Shown here: positions 7,401-17,774 of the stretch, piece by piece | How the letters are laid out: each line of letters starts with the position of its first letter | Numbering within the stretch: the stretch's first letter is position 1 | Assembly (NCBI GenBank): GCA_021794835.1 | Contig: JAJYQA010000021.1 | Location: forward strand, 1 to 34,019 | Direction of reading: 5' to 3' | DNA: 34,019 nt | Source of the DNA: Actinomycetes bacterium | GTDB lineage: Bacteria > Actinomycetota > Aquicultoria > Aquicultorales > Aquicultoraceae | Notes under the pieces: model-generated | Database searches by the model: none | Seen by the model: only the letters and a program-made list of their open reading frames with translations | What the model was told of the DNA's origin: nothing | Position numbers and translations under genes: made by a program

Positions 7401-8302
7401 AGCCAGTGCAAATATTTATCATACTCGCCCTTTACTACTGTAAAAAACTTCTCCTGGAGTGCAACCGTGATAGGGCCGGGCTTACCAATCTCCCGCTTAT
7501 CCACCTCTCTGATAGGTGTTATCTCAGCGGCAGTTCCTGTTATAAATATCTCATCGGCCAAGAACAGATCAGACCTTACAAGATCACGCTCGACTACCTC
7601 AAAGTCCATATCTTTCGCCAATTCTATCACAGTATTTCTGGTTATACCCTCTAGTATGCTTGACGCCGTTGATGGAGTACGAAGTACGCCGTTTTTAACC
7701 ACAAATATGTTTTCGCCGGTTCCTTCGGATATAAACCCCCTTGAATCAAGCATGATCGCCTCTTCATAGTTGCTATAGATGGCTTCTATTTTGGCAAGGA
7801 TTGAGTTTATATACTGTCCAGTGGCCTTTGCTGCGGGCGGTAGGGAGTTTGGGTCGATTCTTCTAAACGAGGAAATCATAGCTTTTATGCCGTTTTCAAG
7901 ACCATCGTCACCGAGGTAGGTGCCCCAGGACCACATCGCTATGGCAACATCGACCGGCGAATTTAACGGGTTTAGACCCATCTCTCCGTAGCCCCGGTAA
8001 ACAATCGGGCGGATATAACAGCTTTTAAGCTTATTGATTTTAATAAGCTCCTTTGTTGCCTCTACAAGCTCCTCGACTGAATATGGCACCGGCATCATAT
8101 AGACCTTTGACGAGTCCATCAGCCGCTCCATGTGTTCGGTAAGGCGGAATACGGCAGTGCCCCTGGGAGTTTCATAGGCTCTGATGCCTTCAAACACACC
8201 CGAGCCATAATGCAGGGCGTGGGTCAATACATGTACCTGAGCTTTATCCCAATCTACGAATTCTCCGTTTAACCATATTTTATCGACTTTCTCTATTGGC
8301 AT
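7349..8302 (-). CDS. ilvE: Branched-chain amino acid aminotransferase
   Basis: This is a 317-residue class IV PLP aminotransferase that transaminates the 2-oxoacids of valine, leucine and isoleucine, using glutamate. The PLP lysine is K159 in AAKATGQYINS; the hallmark EAIMLDSRGFISEGTGENI lies at about 180-200. The N-terminal HALHYGSGVFEGIRAY is typical of the IlvE family. The C-terminus is about a dozen residues longer than usual, and this tail (AGELVSRRTGRI) is translated from a dispersed intergenic repeat, so it is probably not functional. The start ATG at 8302 lies 17 bases after leuB. Confidence 0.94.
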   Translation of the reverse strand: MPIEKVDKIWLNGEFVDWDKAQVHVLTHALHYGSGVFEGIRAYETPRGTAVFRLTEHMERLMDSSKVYMMPVPYSVEELVEATKELIKINKLKSCYIRPIVYRGYGEMGLNPLNSPVDVAIAMWSWGTYLGDDGLENGIKAMISSFRRIDPNSLPPAAKATGQYINSILAKIEAIYSNYEEAIMLDSRGFISEGTGENIFVVKNGVLRTPSTASSILEGITRNTVIELAKDMDFEVVERDLVRSDLFLADEIFITGTAAEITPIREVDKREIGKPGPITVALQEKFFTVVKGEYDKYLHWLEHVGAGELVSRRTGRI

Positions 8303-8319
8303 CTCGCTTTACCTCCCAG

Positions 8320-9375
8320 TTATTTTCTCACAAACTCCGCGACCATATTGCCGACCTCGGATGTGCTGTAGCCCATCTGGCCGGCGGCAAGGCTCTTTAT
8401 CTTCTCGCTTGTTACCTTAATAACTGCTGCCTCTATTTTTTTAGCAACTTCTTTTTGTCCAAGGTGCTCGAGCATAAGCTGTGCCGCCGAGATTGCGGCC
8501 AGCGGATTGATTATATTCATGCCGGTATATTTCGGGGCAGAGCCGCCGATCGGCTCAAACATCGAAACACCTTCCGGATTGATGTTTCCTCCTGCGGCAA
8601 TACCCATACCTCCCTGAATCATCGCGCCAAGGTCTGTTATAATATCGCCAAACATATTATCCGTTACAATAACGTCAAACCACTCCGGGTTTTTAACAAA
8701 CCACATGCTAATCGCATCAACGTGCGCATAATCCGCCGTAATATCCGAATACTCCTCCGCTATATCGTAGAACGCGCGCTCCCAGAGGTCAAATGCATAC
8801 GTTAAGACATTGGTCTTGCCGCAAAGCGTAAGCTTTTTGTCTTCGTTGCGCTCGCGTGTATAGTCGAAAGCGTAGCGGATGCAGCGCTCAACGCCTTTGC
8901 GGGTGTTAATGCTCTCCTGGACAGCTACCTCATCAGGGGTTCCTTTCTTCAAAAAACCGCCTGCACCGGTATAGAGACCTTCCGTGTTCTCGCGGACTAC
9001 AACAAAGTCTATATCTTCGGGGCCTTTATCTTTGATCGGGGTGTAAACACCCGGATATAGCTTAACCGGCCTTAGATTTATATACTGGTCAAGCTCAAAC
9101 CTAGTTCTCAAAAGGATACCTTTCTCAAGAATTCCCGGCTTGACATCCGGATGGCCAATTGCACCAAGCAGGATAGCATCCAGCTTGTGGAACTCCTCGA
9201 CGGCAGAGTCGGGCAGGATTTCGCCGGTTGCCAAGTACCTATCACCACCGAAATCATAGTGAACAAGCTCATACTTAAAGTTGGCAACCTCGCTTGCCGC
9301 CTCTAAAACTTTTAATGCTTCCCTTGTAACCTCAGGACCGGTTCCATCGCCGGGCATAACTCCGATCTTATACAA
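8320..9375 (-). CDS. leuB: 3-isopropylmalate dehydrogenase
   Basis: A 351-residue beta-decarboxylating dehydrogenase that oxidises 3-isopropylmalate to 2-oxoisocaproate in leucine synthesis. It starts at TTG 9375 with GGAGGAG upstream. It has the substrate-binding stretch [17 protein letters not shown] (87-103), VRENTEGLY (127-135) and [10 protein letters not shown] (239-248). The segment after 105 (YPGVYTPI) and [14 protein letters not shown] match the actinobacterial LeuB type. An oddity is that the coenzyme loop reads GGSAPKYTG, with K282-Y283 where NAD-dependent LeuB enzymes have Asp-Ile, suggesting NADP use. It follows leuD in the leuA-leuC-leuD-leuB-ilvE order. Confidence 0.92.
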   Translation of the reverse strand: MYKIGVMPGDGTGPEVTREALKVLEAASEVANFKYELVHYDFGGDRYLATGEILPDSAVEEFHKLDAILLGAIGHPDVKPGILEKGILLRTRFELDQYINLRPVKLYPGVYTPIKDKGPEDIDFVVVRENTEGLYTGAGGFLKKGTPDEVAVQESINTRKGVERCIRYAFDYTRERNEDKKLTLCGKTNVLTYAFDLWERAFYDIAEEYSDITADYAHVDAISMWFVKNPEWFDVIVTDNMFGDIITDLGAMIQGGMGIAAGGNINPEGVSMFEPIGGSAPKYTGMNIINPLAAISAAQLMLEHLGQKEVAKKIEAAVIKVTSEKIKSLAAGQMGYSTSEVGNMVAEFVRK

Positions 9376-9426
9376 CGTATCTCCTCCAAACTTTTTCTAT
9401 GCTTATTCGGCCCTTACTCAGCCAAT

Positions 9427-9921
9427 TTACGCTTTTACCTTATCTTTTATGTAATTTATCAAGCCGCCCTGGCGGACAATGTTGTTAATAAATTCCGGGA
9501 GTGGCTTTGCCCGATAGACCTTGCCGGTGGCAAGATTGGTTATCTCACCCTTATCTGTATCAACCTGAATCTCATCGCCAGGATTGATACCGTCTACCGC
9601 CTCTGGACTCTCCAGAATGGGAAGACCCATGTTAATAGAATTGCGGTAGAATATTCTGGCAAACGATTTGGCGATTACACAAGATATCCCAGCTGCCTTA
9701 AGCGCAATCGGCGCGTGCTCCCTTGATGAGCCACAACCGAAATTCTCCTCAGCAACGATAATGTCACCTGCGCTTATTTTATTTACAAATTCGGGATCGG
9801 CATCTTCCATAGCGTGCCTACCAAGCTCAGCGGGGTCGCTGGTCTTTAAATAACGTGCCGGTATAATTAGATCTGTATCGATATCCCTCCCGAATTTCCA
9901 AACGTGTCCTCTATATTTCAT
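9427..9921 (-). CDS. leuD: 3-isopropylmalate dehydratase, small subunit
   Basis: The 164-residue swivel-domain subunit pairs with LeuC to isomerise 2- to 3-isopropylmalate, and possibly citramalate to methylmalate in the isoleucine route. Visible motifs are [15 protein letters not shown] (13-27) and [10 protein letters not shown] (about 63-72). The YLKT loop sits at the substrate-selecting position and resembles clostridial LeuD (YLNT). The ATG at 9921 follows CCGGAGG. A second small subunit at 23032-23535 differs at this loop. Confidence 0.93.
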   Translation of the reverse strand: MKYRGHVWKFGRDIDTDLIIPARYLKTSDPAELGRHAMEDADPEFVNKISAGDIIVAEENFGCGSSREHAPIALKAAGISCVIAKSFARIFYRNSINMGLPILESPEAVDGINPGDEIQVDTDKGEITNLATGKVYRAKPLPEFINNIVRQGGLINYIKDKVKA

Positions 9922-9937
9922 ATAAACCTCCGGTTTA

Positions 9938-10021
9938 GTTCATGGTTCATTGTTCATCGAGTGAAAGCAAGTAATGAGAGTAAGTAACTTTTGATTATAT
10001 AATTTAGATTCTTCGACTACG
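9938..10021 (-). repeat. Stutter words and 60-base dispersed repeat, copy A
   Basis: GTTCAT occurs three times at seven-base spacing (9938, 9945, 9952). Directly beyond it, 9962-10021 matches 17099-17158 over about 60 bases at close to 90% identity by eye. Both copies lie in intergenic gaps of the same operon and in the same orientation. Confidence 0.7.
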
Positions 10022-10059
10022 GGCCTCCGCTCCTATAAAAATGACCTCTCTAGACTCTT

Positions 10060-10097
10060 TAAATCTTTCACCAGTCTTTAACTCTGGACCCTGGCCC
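10060..10097 (-). repeat. Stop-adjacent stutter element after leuC
   Basis: Right after the leuC stop the minus strand reads GGGGCCAGGGTCCAGAG, followed by the complement of TTCACCAGTCTTTAA (10067-10081). The same 15-mer occurs perfectly at 17253-17267 and in degraded form at 26286 and 30568. The GGCCAGGG module also follows the stop at 33887. Confidence 0.6.
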
Positions 10098-11357
10098 CTA
10101 TAGCTGTTCGGGGCTAATAATCTTCCCGGCAACCGCTGAGGCTGCAGCTACCGCTGGACCACTTAAGTATACTTCGCTCTCTGGATGACCCATGCGCCCC
10201 ACAAAGTTTCGATTGGTAGTGGCAAGAGCCCTCTCACCCTTAGCCAAGATTCCCATATGTCCCCCGAGGCAAGGACCGCAGGTAGGTGTGCTAACCGCCG
10301 CTTTTGCATCAATGAATATCTCCAGCAGGCCCTCTAGCATAGCTTGACGATAAATCTCCTGCGTGGCCGGGATGATAATACAGCGCACGTTTTTGCCAAC
10401 CTCACGTCCTTTTAATATCTGTGCCGCAATCCTTAAGTCTTCAAGCCTCCCGTTTGTACATGAACCAATAACCACCTGATCAATTGCAATATCGCCAACA
10501 CCGCTTATACCCCGTGTGTTCGACGGCAGGTGCGGGAAAGCAACCTGGGGTTCGATATCCGAAACATCCCACTCATATATTTTCGCATACTTGGCGTTAT
10601 CATCACTTTTGTAGGCGGTATATTCGCGGTTTGAGCGCCCCTGTATATAGTCAAGGGTTTTCTGATCCGGCTCGATAATACCGGACTTTCCACCTGCCTC
10701 AATCGCCATATTGCACATGGACAGCCGCCCATCCATGGAGAGGGCCGTTATCGCCTCTCCCGTAAACTCCATAGCTTGGTAAAGAGCACCGTCCACACCT
10801 ATCTGCCCTATGGTGTAAAGGATCAAGTCCTTTCCCGAAACCCAGGGGTTTAGATGACCGTTAAAGACAAACTTAATAGATGGCGGGACTTTGAGCCAGA
10901 TCTCTCCGGTCGCCATTGCAGCAGCGATATCGGTTGAGCCCATTCCGGTCGAGAATGCCCCGAGCCCGCCGTAAGTGCAGGTATGGGAATCCGCACCGAT
11001 AACAGCATCTCCTGGCAACACCAGACCCTGCTCGGGCAGAAGCGCGTGCTCAATCCCCATCCTTCCAACTTCAAAGTAGTTGGTAAGGTCTTGCTCATGG
11101 GCAAACGTCCGAAGCATTTTGCACTGTTCCGCCGAGTCGATGTCTTTGTTGGGTGCGAAATGGTCGGGAACCATTACTACCTTATCCTTATCGAAAACAT
11201 CTTTTACGCCAATTTCTTTAAATTGTTTGATCGCAATAGGTGCGGTAATGTCGTTGCTTAGAACAAGGTCAAGCTTTATATTAACCAGGTCGCCTGAATT
11301 TACGCTGTCTTTTCCTGTATGAGCTGCAAGGATTTTCTCGGTTATCGTCATCCCCAT
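10098..11357 (-). CDS. leuC: 3-isopropylmalate dehydratase, large subunit
   Basis: This 419-residue iron-sulphur subunit works with LeuD. The [4Fe-4S] ligands are C300 (GSCTNGR), C360 and C363 ([13 protein letters not shown]); [20 protein letters not shown] (121-140) is the catalytic region. The length is that of the archaeal-type, 420-residue LeuC found with a separate ~165-residue LeuD. The first ATG (11357) is preceded by CGGAG at eight bases, so it is preferred over the second ATG two codons in. It lies between leuA and leuD. It is a paralogue of 23611-24864. Confidence 0.94.
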   Translation of the reverse strand: MGMTITEKILAAHTGKDSVNSGDLVNIKLDLVLSNDITAPIAIKQFKEIGVKDVFDKDKVVMVPDHFAPNKDIDSAEQCKMLRTFAHEQDLTNYFEVGRMGIEHALLPEQGLVLPGDAVIGADSHTCTYGGLGAFSTGMGSTDIAAAMATGEIWLKVPPSIKFVFNGHLNPWVSGKDLILYTIGQIGVDGALYQAMEFTGEAITALSMDGRLSMCNMAIEAGGKSGIIEPDQKTLDYIQGRSNREYTAYKSDDNAKYAKIYEWDVSDIEPQVAFPHLPSNTRGISGVGDIAIDQVVIGSCTNGRLEDLRIAAQILKGREVGKNVRCIIIPATQEIYRQAMLEGLLEIFIDAKAAVSTPTCGPCLGGHMGILAKGERALATTNRNFVGRMGHPESEVYLSGPAVAAASAVAGKIISPEQL

Positions 11358-11394
11358 AATTATTACTCCGTTTCCCTTACTTGCTGATTATCGC

Positions 11395-11486
11395 TCATTT
11401 ATCAACCAACGATGGTTGTTTCTACAACGGCTTTAGCTGTCAGCTTTCAGCCGTCAGATTATTTAAAGCTGATTGCTGATTGCTTC
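11395..11486 (-). repeat. Stop-adjacent stutter element after leuA
   Basis: Immediately after the leuA stop the minus strand reads AATCAGC twice, then GCTGA-type words three times, which fold back on the first pair. A small hairpin ACCAAC-GAT-GGTTGT lies at its far end. No coding potential was seen. Confidence 0.6.
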
Positions 11487-13001
11487 TTAGCTACTTAGGG
11501 CTTTATTGATAGCATTCAAATAGGCTTTGGCGCTAGCCTCGATGATGTCCGTGCTCACACCCCGGCCCAGAACGGGTTTGTCGTTAATCTTAAGCTGGAT
11601 GGTCACATCACCCTGCGCATCAAGACCCTCGGTAATCGAATTTACGTTGTAGCTGATAAGCTCGCCCCCCACACCGGTAGCCCTCTTGATGGCTTTACAA
11701 GCTGCATCAACCTGGCCGTCGCCCACAGAGGTTTCCTCGACTACCTCGCCGTTTTTCTGTAGACGAACCGTCGCAGTAGGAGTGGTGTCGGTGCCGCTAT
11801 AAACATAAATATAATCAAGCGTATACATGTCGGAGGCGGTTCTAACCTCGTCGGCAAGTATCGCCTCGACATCGACGTCGGTTATTTTGGCTTTCTTGTC
11901 GGCCAAATCTTTAAACCGCTCAAACGCCTTCTCTAGCTCATCATCGGAAAGTTGGTATCCCAACGACTCCAGGTGCTTTCTAAACGCATGCCTTCCGGAT
12001 GTTTTACCAAGTACCAGCGAGCTCTCATTTATACCGACCCTTTTAGGATCGATTATCTCAAACGTAGACCGTTCTTTAAGGACGCCGTCCTGGTGGATAC
12101 CCGATGAATGCGCAAAAGCATTTTTCCCAACGATCGCTTTATTAAACTGCACCTGGTATCCGGTCAGGCTACTGACCAGGCGGCTTGTCTTGGCAATTTC
12201 TTCAGTTTTTATATTCGTATACTTGCCGAGTAATTGCCGTCTTGTATCGAGTATCATCGCGACTTCTTCAATCGACGTATTTCCGGCACGCTCACCTAAG
12301 CCGTTAATCGTGCCCTCAACCTGAACTGCACCATTCACAATGGCAGCCAGCGCGTTTGCGGTTGACATACCAAGGTCATTATGGCAATGAACGCTTACTA
12401 TAATATCGTTCATCGCCGGGACAGCCTTGAAGAGATCGGCAATCAGTTTCCCGAATTCATCAGGGGTAGCATACCCAACGGTGTCGGGTATGTTTACAAC
12501 TGTTGCGCCATTCTCTATCGTCGCTTCGATAAGTTTACAAAGAAAGTTAAAGTTGGCACGGCTGGCATCCATCGGCGAGAACTCGACGTCATCGACGTAT
12601 GACTTGGCCCTCTTGACAGCGCTAGCCGCCATCCGAATGACCTCTTCCCTTGTTTTCCTTAGCTGACGCTCAATTTGTATATCTGAGGCCATGACAAAGG
12701 TATGTATGCGCGGACGCTCGGCTTTCTTTACGGCCTCCGCAGCCCTATCTATATCATCATCGACAACTCTTGCAAGTGCGGCAATTACCGGCTCCCGCAC
12801 CTTTTCGGCAATAGTACTTACCGCCTCAAAATCGCCGGGAGACGTAATTGGAAACCCTGCCTCTATAACATCTATACCAAGTTTAGCCAGCTGGTCAGCT
12901 ATCTCGAGCTTCTCCCTGGTGCTTAAGCTTATGCCCGGGGATTGCTCGCCGTCTCTTAAGGTTGTATCAAATAAATATATACGGTTTTTATCTAAAGCCA
13001 T
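11487..13001 (-). CDS. leuA: 2-isopropylmalate synthase
   Basis: A 504-residue enzyme that condenses acetyl-CoA with 2-oxoisovalerate, the committed step of leucine synthesis. FDTTLRDGEQSPG (11-23) gives the metal-binding D12, SVHCHNDLG (203-211) the two histidines H205 and H207, and GTINGLGERAGN (about 230-241) the glycine-rich motif. Residues from about 370 form the LeuA dimer domain that carries leucine feedback. The ATG at 13001 has GAGGTGA seven bases upstream. It follows serA and precedes leuC. Confidence 0.95.
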   Translation of the reverse strand: MALDKNRIYLFDTTLRDGEQSPGISLSTREKLEIADQLAKLGIDVIEAGFPITSPGDFEAVSTIAEKVREPVIAALARVVDDDIDRAAEAVKKAERPRIHTFVMASDIQIERQLRKTREEVIRMAASAVKRAKSYVDDVEFSPMDASRANFNFLCKLIEATIENGATVVNIPDTVGYATPDEFGKLIADLFKAVPAMNDIIVSVHCHNDLGMSTANALAAIVNGAVQVEGTINGLGERAGNTSIEEVAMILDTRRQLLGKYTNIKTEEIAKTSRLVSSLTGYQVQFNKAIVGKNAFAHSSGIHQDGVLKERSTFEIIDPKRVGINESSLVLGKTSGRHAFRKHLESLGYQLSDDELEKAFERFKDLADKKAKITDVDVEAILADEVRTASDMYTLDYIYVYSGTDTTPTATVRLQKNGEVVEETSVGDGQVDAACKAIKRATGVGGELISYNVNSITEGLDAQGDVTIQLKINDKPVLGRGVSTDIIEASAKAYLNAINKALSS

Positions 13002-13039
13002 AGCTTTTTCACCTCTATTCTTAAGAGCTGGACCCTACC

Positions 13040-14623
13040 TTATAGGATCATGAATTTTGCGAAACTTATGCCCGCGCCGTTCTTGATCTCTTCGATCACA
13101 TTATCAGGGATGGGGATATCAACATTTACCCCCATTAGGGCCTCGCCACCAAGTTTCTTTCGGCCAACTTGCATGTTTGCAATGTTGATATTGTATTGGC
13201 CGAGTATTGTTCCAACCTTTCCGATCATGCCGGGGACGTCTTCGTATCTGAAGAACGCTATGTACTTGGATGGAACCATATCAATATCAAACTTATAGAC
13301 ATTGATAAATCGCTCCTGGTTCTTTTTGCCAACTAGCGTACCGGCGACCATTACGTCGTCGCCGCCATCACGCCCTTTCACCCTGATTACATTGACGTAA
13401 TCCTGAGAAGAGGATTTTTTGCTTTCGTTAACCTCAATGCCCCTCTCTTCGGCAAAGATCGGTGCGTTTACATAGTTGACTTGCTCCTCAACAACCCCAT
13501 CAAAAACACCCTTTAAGACAGCGATCGTAAGAAGCTTTGTATCATATTTAGAAATCGGACCAACGTATTCAATATCTAATGAGTGGATTCCTTCTTCAGC
13601 AAGCTTATTAAAAAGCTTGCCCAGCTTCTCGGCCAGCGGCAGAAACGGCTTTACCGCCTCCATCGCCTCAACCGATATAAGTGGGATATTGACTGCGTTG
13701 CTTACAAACTCTCCCTTAAGGCCCGCTATTACCTGGTCGGCAATTTGGGTGCCCGCCCTGTCCTGCGCCTCCACGGTAGAGGCACCCAGGTGCGGTGTGC
13801 ACACCGTTAGGCTAAAATCTAGCAACGGATTACCTACAGGCGGCTCCTCGTCAAATACATCAATTCCAACCGCTGCAACTTTGCCGTTTTTGATCGCGTT
13901 AACGAGCGCTTCGGTTTGGTAAATACCGCCACGGGCGGTGTTGACGAGCCTTATACCGTCCCTCATCATCGCAAACTCGCGCTCACCAAACATCCCTATT
14001 GTTTCCTTGGTCTTTGGAAGGTGAACCGTTAGAAAATCCGCCACTTTAAGTACATCTTCAACCGTAGTGGCACGCTCGATGCCAAGCTGGGCAAATCTAT
14101 CCTTTGAGACATATGGATCGTAGGCCAGCACCTTCATTCCAAGGCCAAGCGCCCTAGATGCTACTAGAGTCCCGATACGGCCAAGGCCGATAATGCCAAG
14201 AGTCTTTTCGTAGACCTCGACGCCTTGAAATTTACCTCTCTCCCACTTGCCGGCCTTTACCGAGGCATCGGCCTGAGCAATATTTCTAGCGCACGCCATC
14301 ATAAGAGCGATCGCGTGCTCTGCGGCCGAGACGATGTTGCTCTGCGGCGCGTTGGCAACAATGATGCCGCGCTTGGTTGCAGCCTCCAGGTCAACGTTAT
14401 CCACACCAATTCCGGCCCGACCAATAACTTTTAGATTATCGGCACGCTCGATAACCTTTTCGGTTACTTTGGTTGCGCTTCTAATTACCAGAGCATCATA
14501 TTTACCTATCTCTTCAAGTAACTCATCTGCCGTCATGTCGGTCTTTACATCAACTTTAAAACCGGCGGCTTTTAATTTATCTATACCAGCTTGAGCAATC
14601 TTTTCCTTAACAAGAATTTTTAT
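13040..14623 (-). CDS. serA: D-3-phosphoglycerate dehydrogenase
   Basis: The enzyme oxidises 3-phosphoglycerate, the first step of serine synthesis. Visible are GRAGIGVDNVDLEAA, the Rossmann motif GIIGLGRIG, ARGGIYQTEALV, HLGAST, an allosteric-substrate-binding domain and a C-terminal ACT domain (YIAFFRYEDVPGMIGKVGTI), giving about 527 residues. The start is odd. The protein logically begins (M)KILVKEKIAQAG, and GGGAGGG (14637-14631) stands seven bases upstream, but the codon there is ATA (14623-14621). The only ordinary start in frame is TTG at 14656, which lacks an SD and lies inside a hairpin repeat. I chose ATA; the TTG form would be 538 residues. Confidence 0.9.
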   Translation of the reverse strand: MKILVKEKIAQAGIDKLKAAGFKVDVKTDMTADELLEEIGKYDALVIRSATKVTEKVIERADNLKVIGRAGIGVDNVDLEAATKRGIIVANAPQSNIVSAAEHAIALMMACARNIAQADASVKAGKWERGKFQGVEVYEKTLGIIGLGRIGTLVASRALGLGMKVLAYDPYVSKDRFAQLGIERATTVEDVLKVADFLTVHLPKTKETIGMFGEREFAMMRDGIRLVNTARGGIYQTEALVNAIKNGKVAAVGIDVFDEEPPVGNPLLDFSLTVCTPHLGASTVEAQDRAGTQIADQVIAGLKGEFVSNAVNIPLISVEAMEAVKPFLPLAEKLGKLFNKLAEEGIHSLDIEYVGPISKYDTKLLTIAVLKGVFDGVVEEQVNYVNAPIFAEERGIEVNESKKSSSQDYVNVIRVKGRDGGDDVMVAGTLVGKKNQERFINVYKFDIDMVPSKYIAFFRYEDVPGMIGKVGTILGQYNINIANMQVGRKKLGGEALMGVNVDIPIPDNVIEEIKNGAGISFAKFMIL

Positions 14624-14641
14624 TGTCGTTCCCTCCCTAAT

Positions 14642-14709
14642 TAAGCCAAGAGTCAATAGTAAGATTTAGTGTTTTCATTGGCTATTTGGCTCTTGCCTAT
14701 TGGCTGCTT
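14642..14709 (-). repeat. Stop-adjacent stutter hairpin between aminotransferase and serA
   Basis: After the aminotransferase stop the minus strand reads AGCCAATAGGCAAGAGCC, AAATAGCCAATG and, further on, CTATTGACTCTTGGCTTA, which pairs with it imperfectly. It ends just before the serA SD site. Confidence 0.6.
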
Positions 14710-15864
14710 TTAAAACGGATTATCCATAAAAACTTTCTCGGCTGCCTGAACACCAATGCCTGATGTGACCGGATAATCCATTTTTGCAAGTACCATCTCT
14801 ACACCAGCCAATGTAGTTATAATATCAAATCTATCGAAATATCCCAGGTGGCCAATCCTAAATATCTTGCCTTTGAGGTAATCCTGGCCACCTGCAACCG
14901 TTATGCCATACTCGCTTTTAAGAAGCTTTACCAATTTGCCACCGTCCACACCGTCAGGAATCCAGGCCGGTGTCACCGCGTTGCCCCGGCCCTCCGGCGG
15001 GGCAAAGAGCTTAAGACCCATGGCCTCTACGCCCGCCCTTGTAGCTTCTGCCAGAATTGCATGGCGTTTGATAATATTTTCAAGGCCCTCGTTTCGCATC
15101 AGGTTTATGGCCTCGCCAAGTCCGACGATTAAAGATACCGCCGGCGTAAAAGGAGTGGTCGGTTCCGATTTATGCAGTGAGTCGGCGTATTTCTTCCAGC
15201 TAAAGTAAAATTTCGGCAAAGTGGATTTTTCTACCGCGGTCCAGGCCTTTTCGCTTACCGATATTGCCGCAAGACCGGGCGGCATCATAAGACCCTTCTG
15301 CGAGCCGGTCATAACGACATCAAGATTCCACTCATCGGCCTTACACTCGACCGCCCCAATACCCGTGATTGAGTCGACGACCAAAACTGCATCATAGTCT
15401 TTAACTATCTCACCAATTGCTTTAACATCATTTAAAATACCGGTCGATGTCTCGCTTTGTACAACAAAGACTGCTTTTATGTCGGGATTGGCATCGAGTT
15501 CGCGCTTTATATCTGCGGGATTAACAACCTGCTCCCATGGATACTCGAGCTTGATGACATTCATGCCGTAGGTCTCATTTAATTTAACCAGGCGATCCCC
15601 AAACTTACCATTTGAGCAGCAGATAACCTTATCCCCAGAAGATAACAGATTAACCACCGATGATTCCATAACGCCGGTTCCCGACGACGCAAAAATGAAA
15701 ACATCGTTTTTAGTCTCGAAGATATACTTCAAGCCCTCCTCAATTGAGATGAGGAGCTCGGTGAACCTGGGCGTGCGATGATGAAACATCGGCCTCGCCT
15801 GCGATAGCAAAACCTCTGCTGGAACCGGTGTCGGCCCCGGCGTCATCATATATTCTTTACGCAT
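14710..15864 (-). CDS. Class V aminotransferase (serine-pyruvate / phosphoserine type)
   Basis: A PLP-dependent alanine-glyoxylate/serine-pyruvate aminotransferase-family protein. The N-terminal MMTPGPTPVPAEV, the ASSGTGVMES motif and the PLP lysine in TGSQKGLMMPPG identify the family. The better start is ATG 15864 (384 residues), with GGGGG seven bases upstream, rather than TTG 15870. It is encoded directly before serA. In many anaerobes and methanogens such a pair makes serine, with this enzyme replacing SerC, so phosphoserine aminotransferase activity is likely. Alanine-glyoxylate or serine-glyoxylate activity cannot be excluded. Confidence 0.88.
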   Translation of the reverse strand: MRKEYMMTPGPTPVPAEVLLSQARPMFHHRTPRFTELLISIEEGLKYIFETKNDVFIFASSGTGVMESSVVNLLSSGDKVICCSNGKFGDRLVKLNETYGMNVIKLEYPWEQVVNPADIKRELDANPDIKAVFVVQSETSTGILNDVKAIGEIVKDYDAVLVVDSITGIGAVECKADEWNLDVVMTGSQKGLMMPPGLAAISVSEKAWTAVEKSTLPKFYFSWKKYADSLHKSEPTTPFTPAVSLIVGLGEAINLMRNEGLENIIKRHAILAEATRAGVEAMGLKLFAPPEGRGNAVTPAWIPDGVDGGKLVKLLKSEYGITVAGGQDYLKGKIFRIGHLGYFDRFDIITTLAGVEMVLAKMDYPVTSGIGVQAAEKVFMDNPF

Positions 15865-15887
15865 GAACAAACCCCCAAAAAAATATA

Positions 15888-15976
15888 GAATCCAGGAGCC
15901 AGGAGCCAGAATATTTAAGACTTTCCTGCAAGTCCTCTTCCTTCTGGATTCTGAATACTGAATTCTGGCTTCTGAT
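15888..15976 (-). repeat. Stop-adjacent stutter hairpin after ilvC
   Basis: On the minus strand, immediately after the ilvC stop, words such as CAGAAGCCAGAATTCAG and TATTCAGAATCCAGAAG repeat. The far end, read on the plus strand, is AATCCAGGAGCCAGGAGCC, which forms the opposite arm of a long imperfect hairpin. Confidence 0.65.
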
Positions 15977-17002
<1,026 letters not shown>

Positions 17003-17044
17003 TTAAACTAATATCCAACCTATTAATTGTAACACAAATCCCAG

Positions 17045-17072
17045 CTTAAGGGGATAATTAGCTCGCCTTAAG
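17045..17072. repeat. Inverted repeat upstream of ilvC
   Basis: CTTAAGG (17045-17051) and CCTTAAG (17066-17072) form a seven-base-pair stem with a 14-base loop. A GGGTCCAGGG word, shared with other gaps, follows at about 17074. No terminator U-tract is present. Confidence 0.4.
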
Positions 17073-17098
17073 AGGGTCCAGGGAAAAGATTAATAATA

Positions 17099-17285
17099 TG
17101 AAAGCAAGTAATGAGAGTAAATGATTTTTGATTATATAATTTAGATCCCTCAACTACGCTCGGGATGACTACTCCTTTCACCTTTTCACCATTTAACCCT
17201 TTAGCCTACCCACCGTGGGACGCCCGATAAATCGGGCAACTACATTGTCCTATTCACCAGTCTTTAATTCGACATTCGAAATTTC
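17099..17285 (-). repeat. Composite repeat region after ilvN (copy B plus GCCCGAT hairpin copy 2)
   Basis: Reading from the ilvN stop on the minus strand, the order is: an AATTTCGAAT / GTCGAATTAAAG module with the complement of TTCACCAGTCTTTAA (17253-17267); the AACTACATT tail and hairpin GCCCGATAAATCGGGC (17222-17237); CCCAC/GTGGG (about 17208-17218); a stutter of TTTCACC words; and the 60-base repeat matching copy A (17099-17158). The stretch 17144-17169 resembles a GTCATCC...GGATCT intergenic motif that I recall from unrelated bacterial genomes. Confidence 0.7.
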
Positions 17286-17774
17286 CTAGACCTCAGCAAG
17301 CTTTCCGCGTGCGAGCGCAACTTTGCCTGTCCTGACAAGCTCTTTTATTCCATACGACCTTAATAGATCCTCAAGGGCTTGGATTTTGTCGGCTGTACCG
17401 GTGATCTCTATGGTCAGAGTATTTTTGCTCACATCAATAATGTTGGCCCTGAATATATTTGCGGTTTCTACTATCTCAGGCCTCATATTTGGTGCAGCGT
17501 TGACTTTCATCAAAACCAGCTCCCGCTCAACAGAATCCCTTGGATCAAGGTCGCTTATCTTAAGCACGTTGACCAGCTTATGAAGCTGCTTGGTTATCTG
17601 CTCAAGCCTCAAGTCGTCCGCATCAACTACGATCGTCATGCGGGAGGTGTCCGGGTCCTCGGTCGGGCCGACGGCGAGGCTGTCGATATTAAACCCTCTC
17701 CTACTGAAGAGGCCGGAGACCCTAGCTAAAACACCCGGTTTATTTTCCACGAGTACCGACAGGATATGTTTCAT
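17286..17774 (-). CDS. ilvN: Acetolactate synthase, regulatory (small) subunit
   Basis: A 162-residue ACT-domain subunit that activates IlvB and confers valine feedback. It begins MKHILSVLVENKPGVLARVSGLF with an N-terminal ACT domain, followed by the ALS small-subunit C-terminal domain (about residues 80-160). ATG 17774 has GGGGGAGAGAG upstream; the longer frame to 17807 is a read-back into ilvB. The start lies inside ilvB, overlapping its 3' end by 35 bases, so translation is coupled and subunit ratios fixed. A composite repeat follows its stop. Confidence 0.93.
   Translation of the reverse strand: MKHILSVLVENKPGVLARVSGLFSRRGFNIDSLAVGPTEDPDTSRMTIVVDADDLRLEQITKQLHKLVNVLKISDLDPRDSVERELVLMKVNAAPNMRPEIVETANIFRANIIDVSKNTLTIEITGTADKIQALEDLLRSYGIKELVRTGKVALARGKLAEV

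Noticed and set aside
8296-8805. 169-codon plus-strand frame opposite leuB
   Set aside because: It is a shadow of leuB, with no SD site and no recognisable domain.
11827-12324. 165-codon plus-strand frame opposite leuA
   Set aside because: Serine-rich translation typical of an antisense frame; no SD site.
15888-15976. Rho-independent terminator after ilvC
   Set aside because: The long imperfect hairpin has no U-tract and the same kind of element occurs within co-directional operons.
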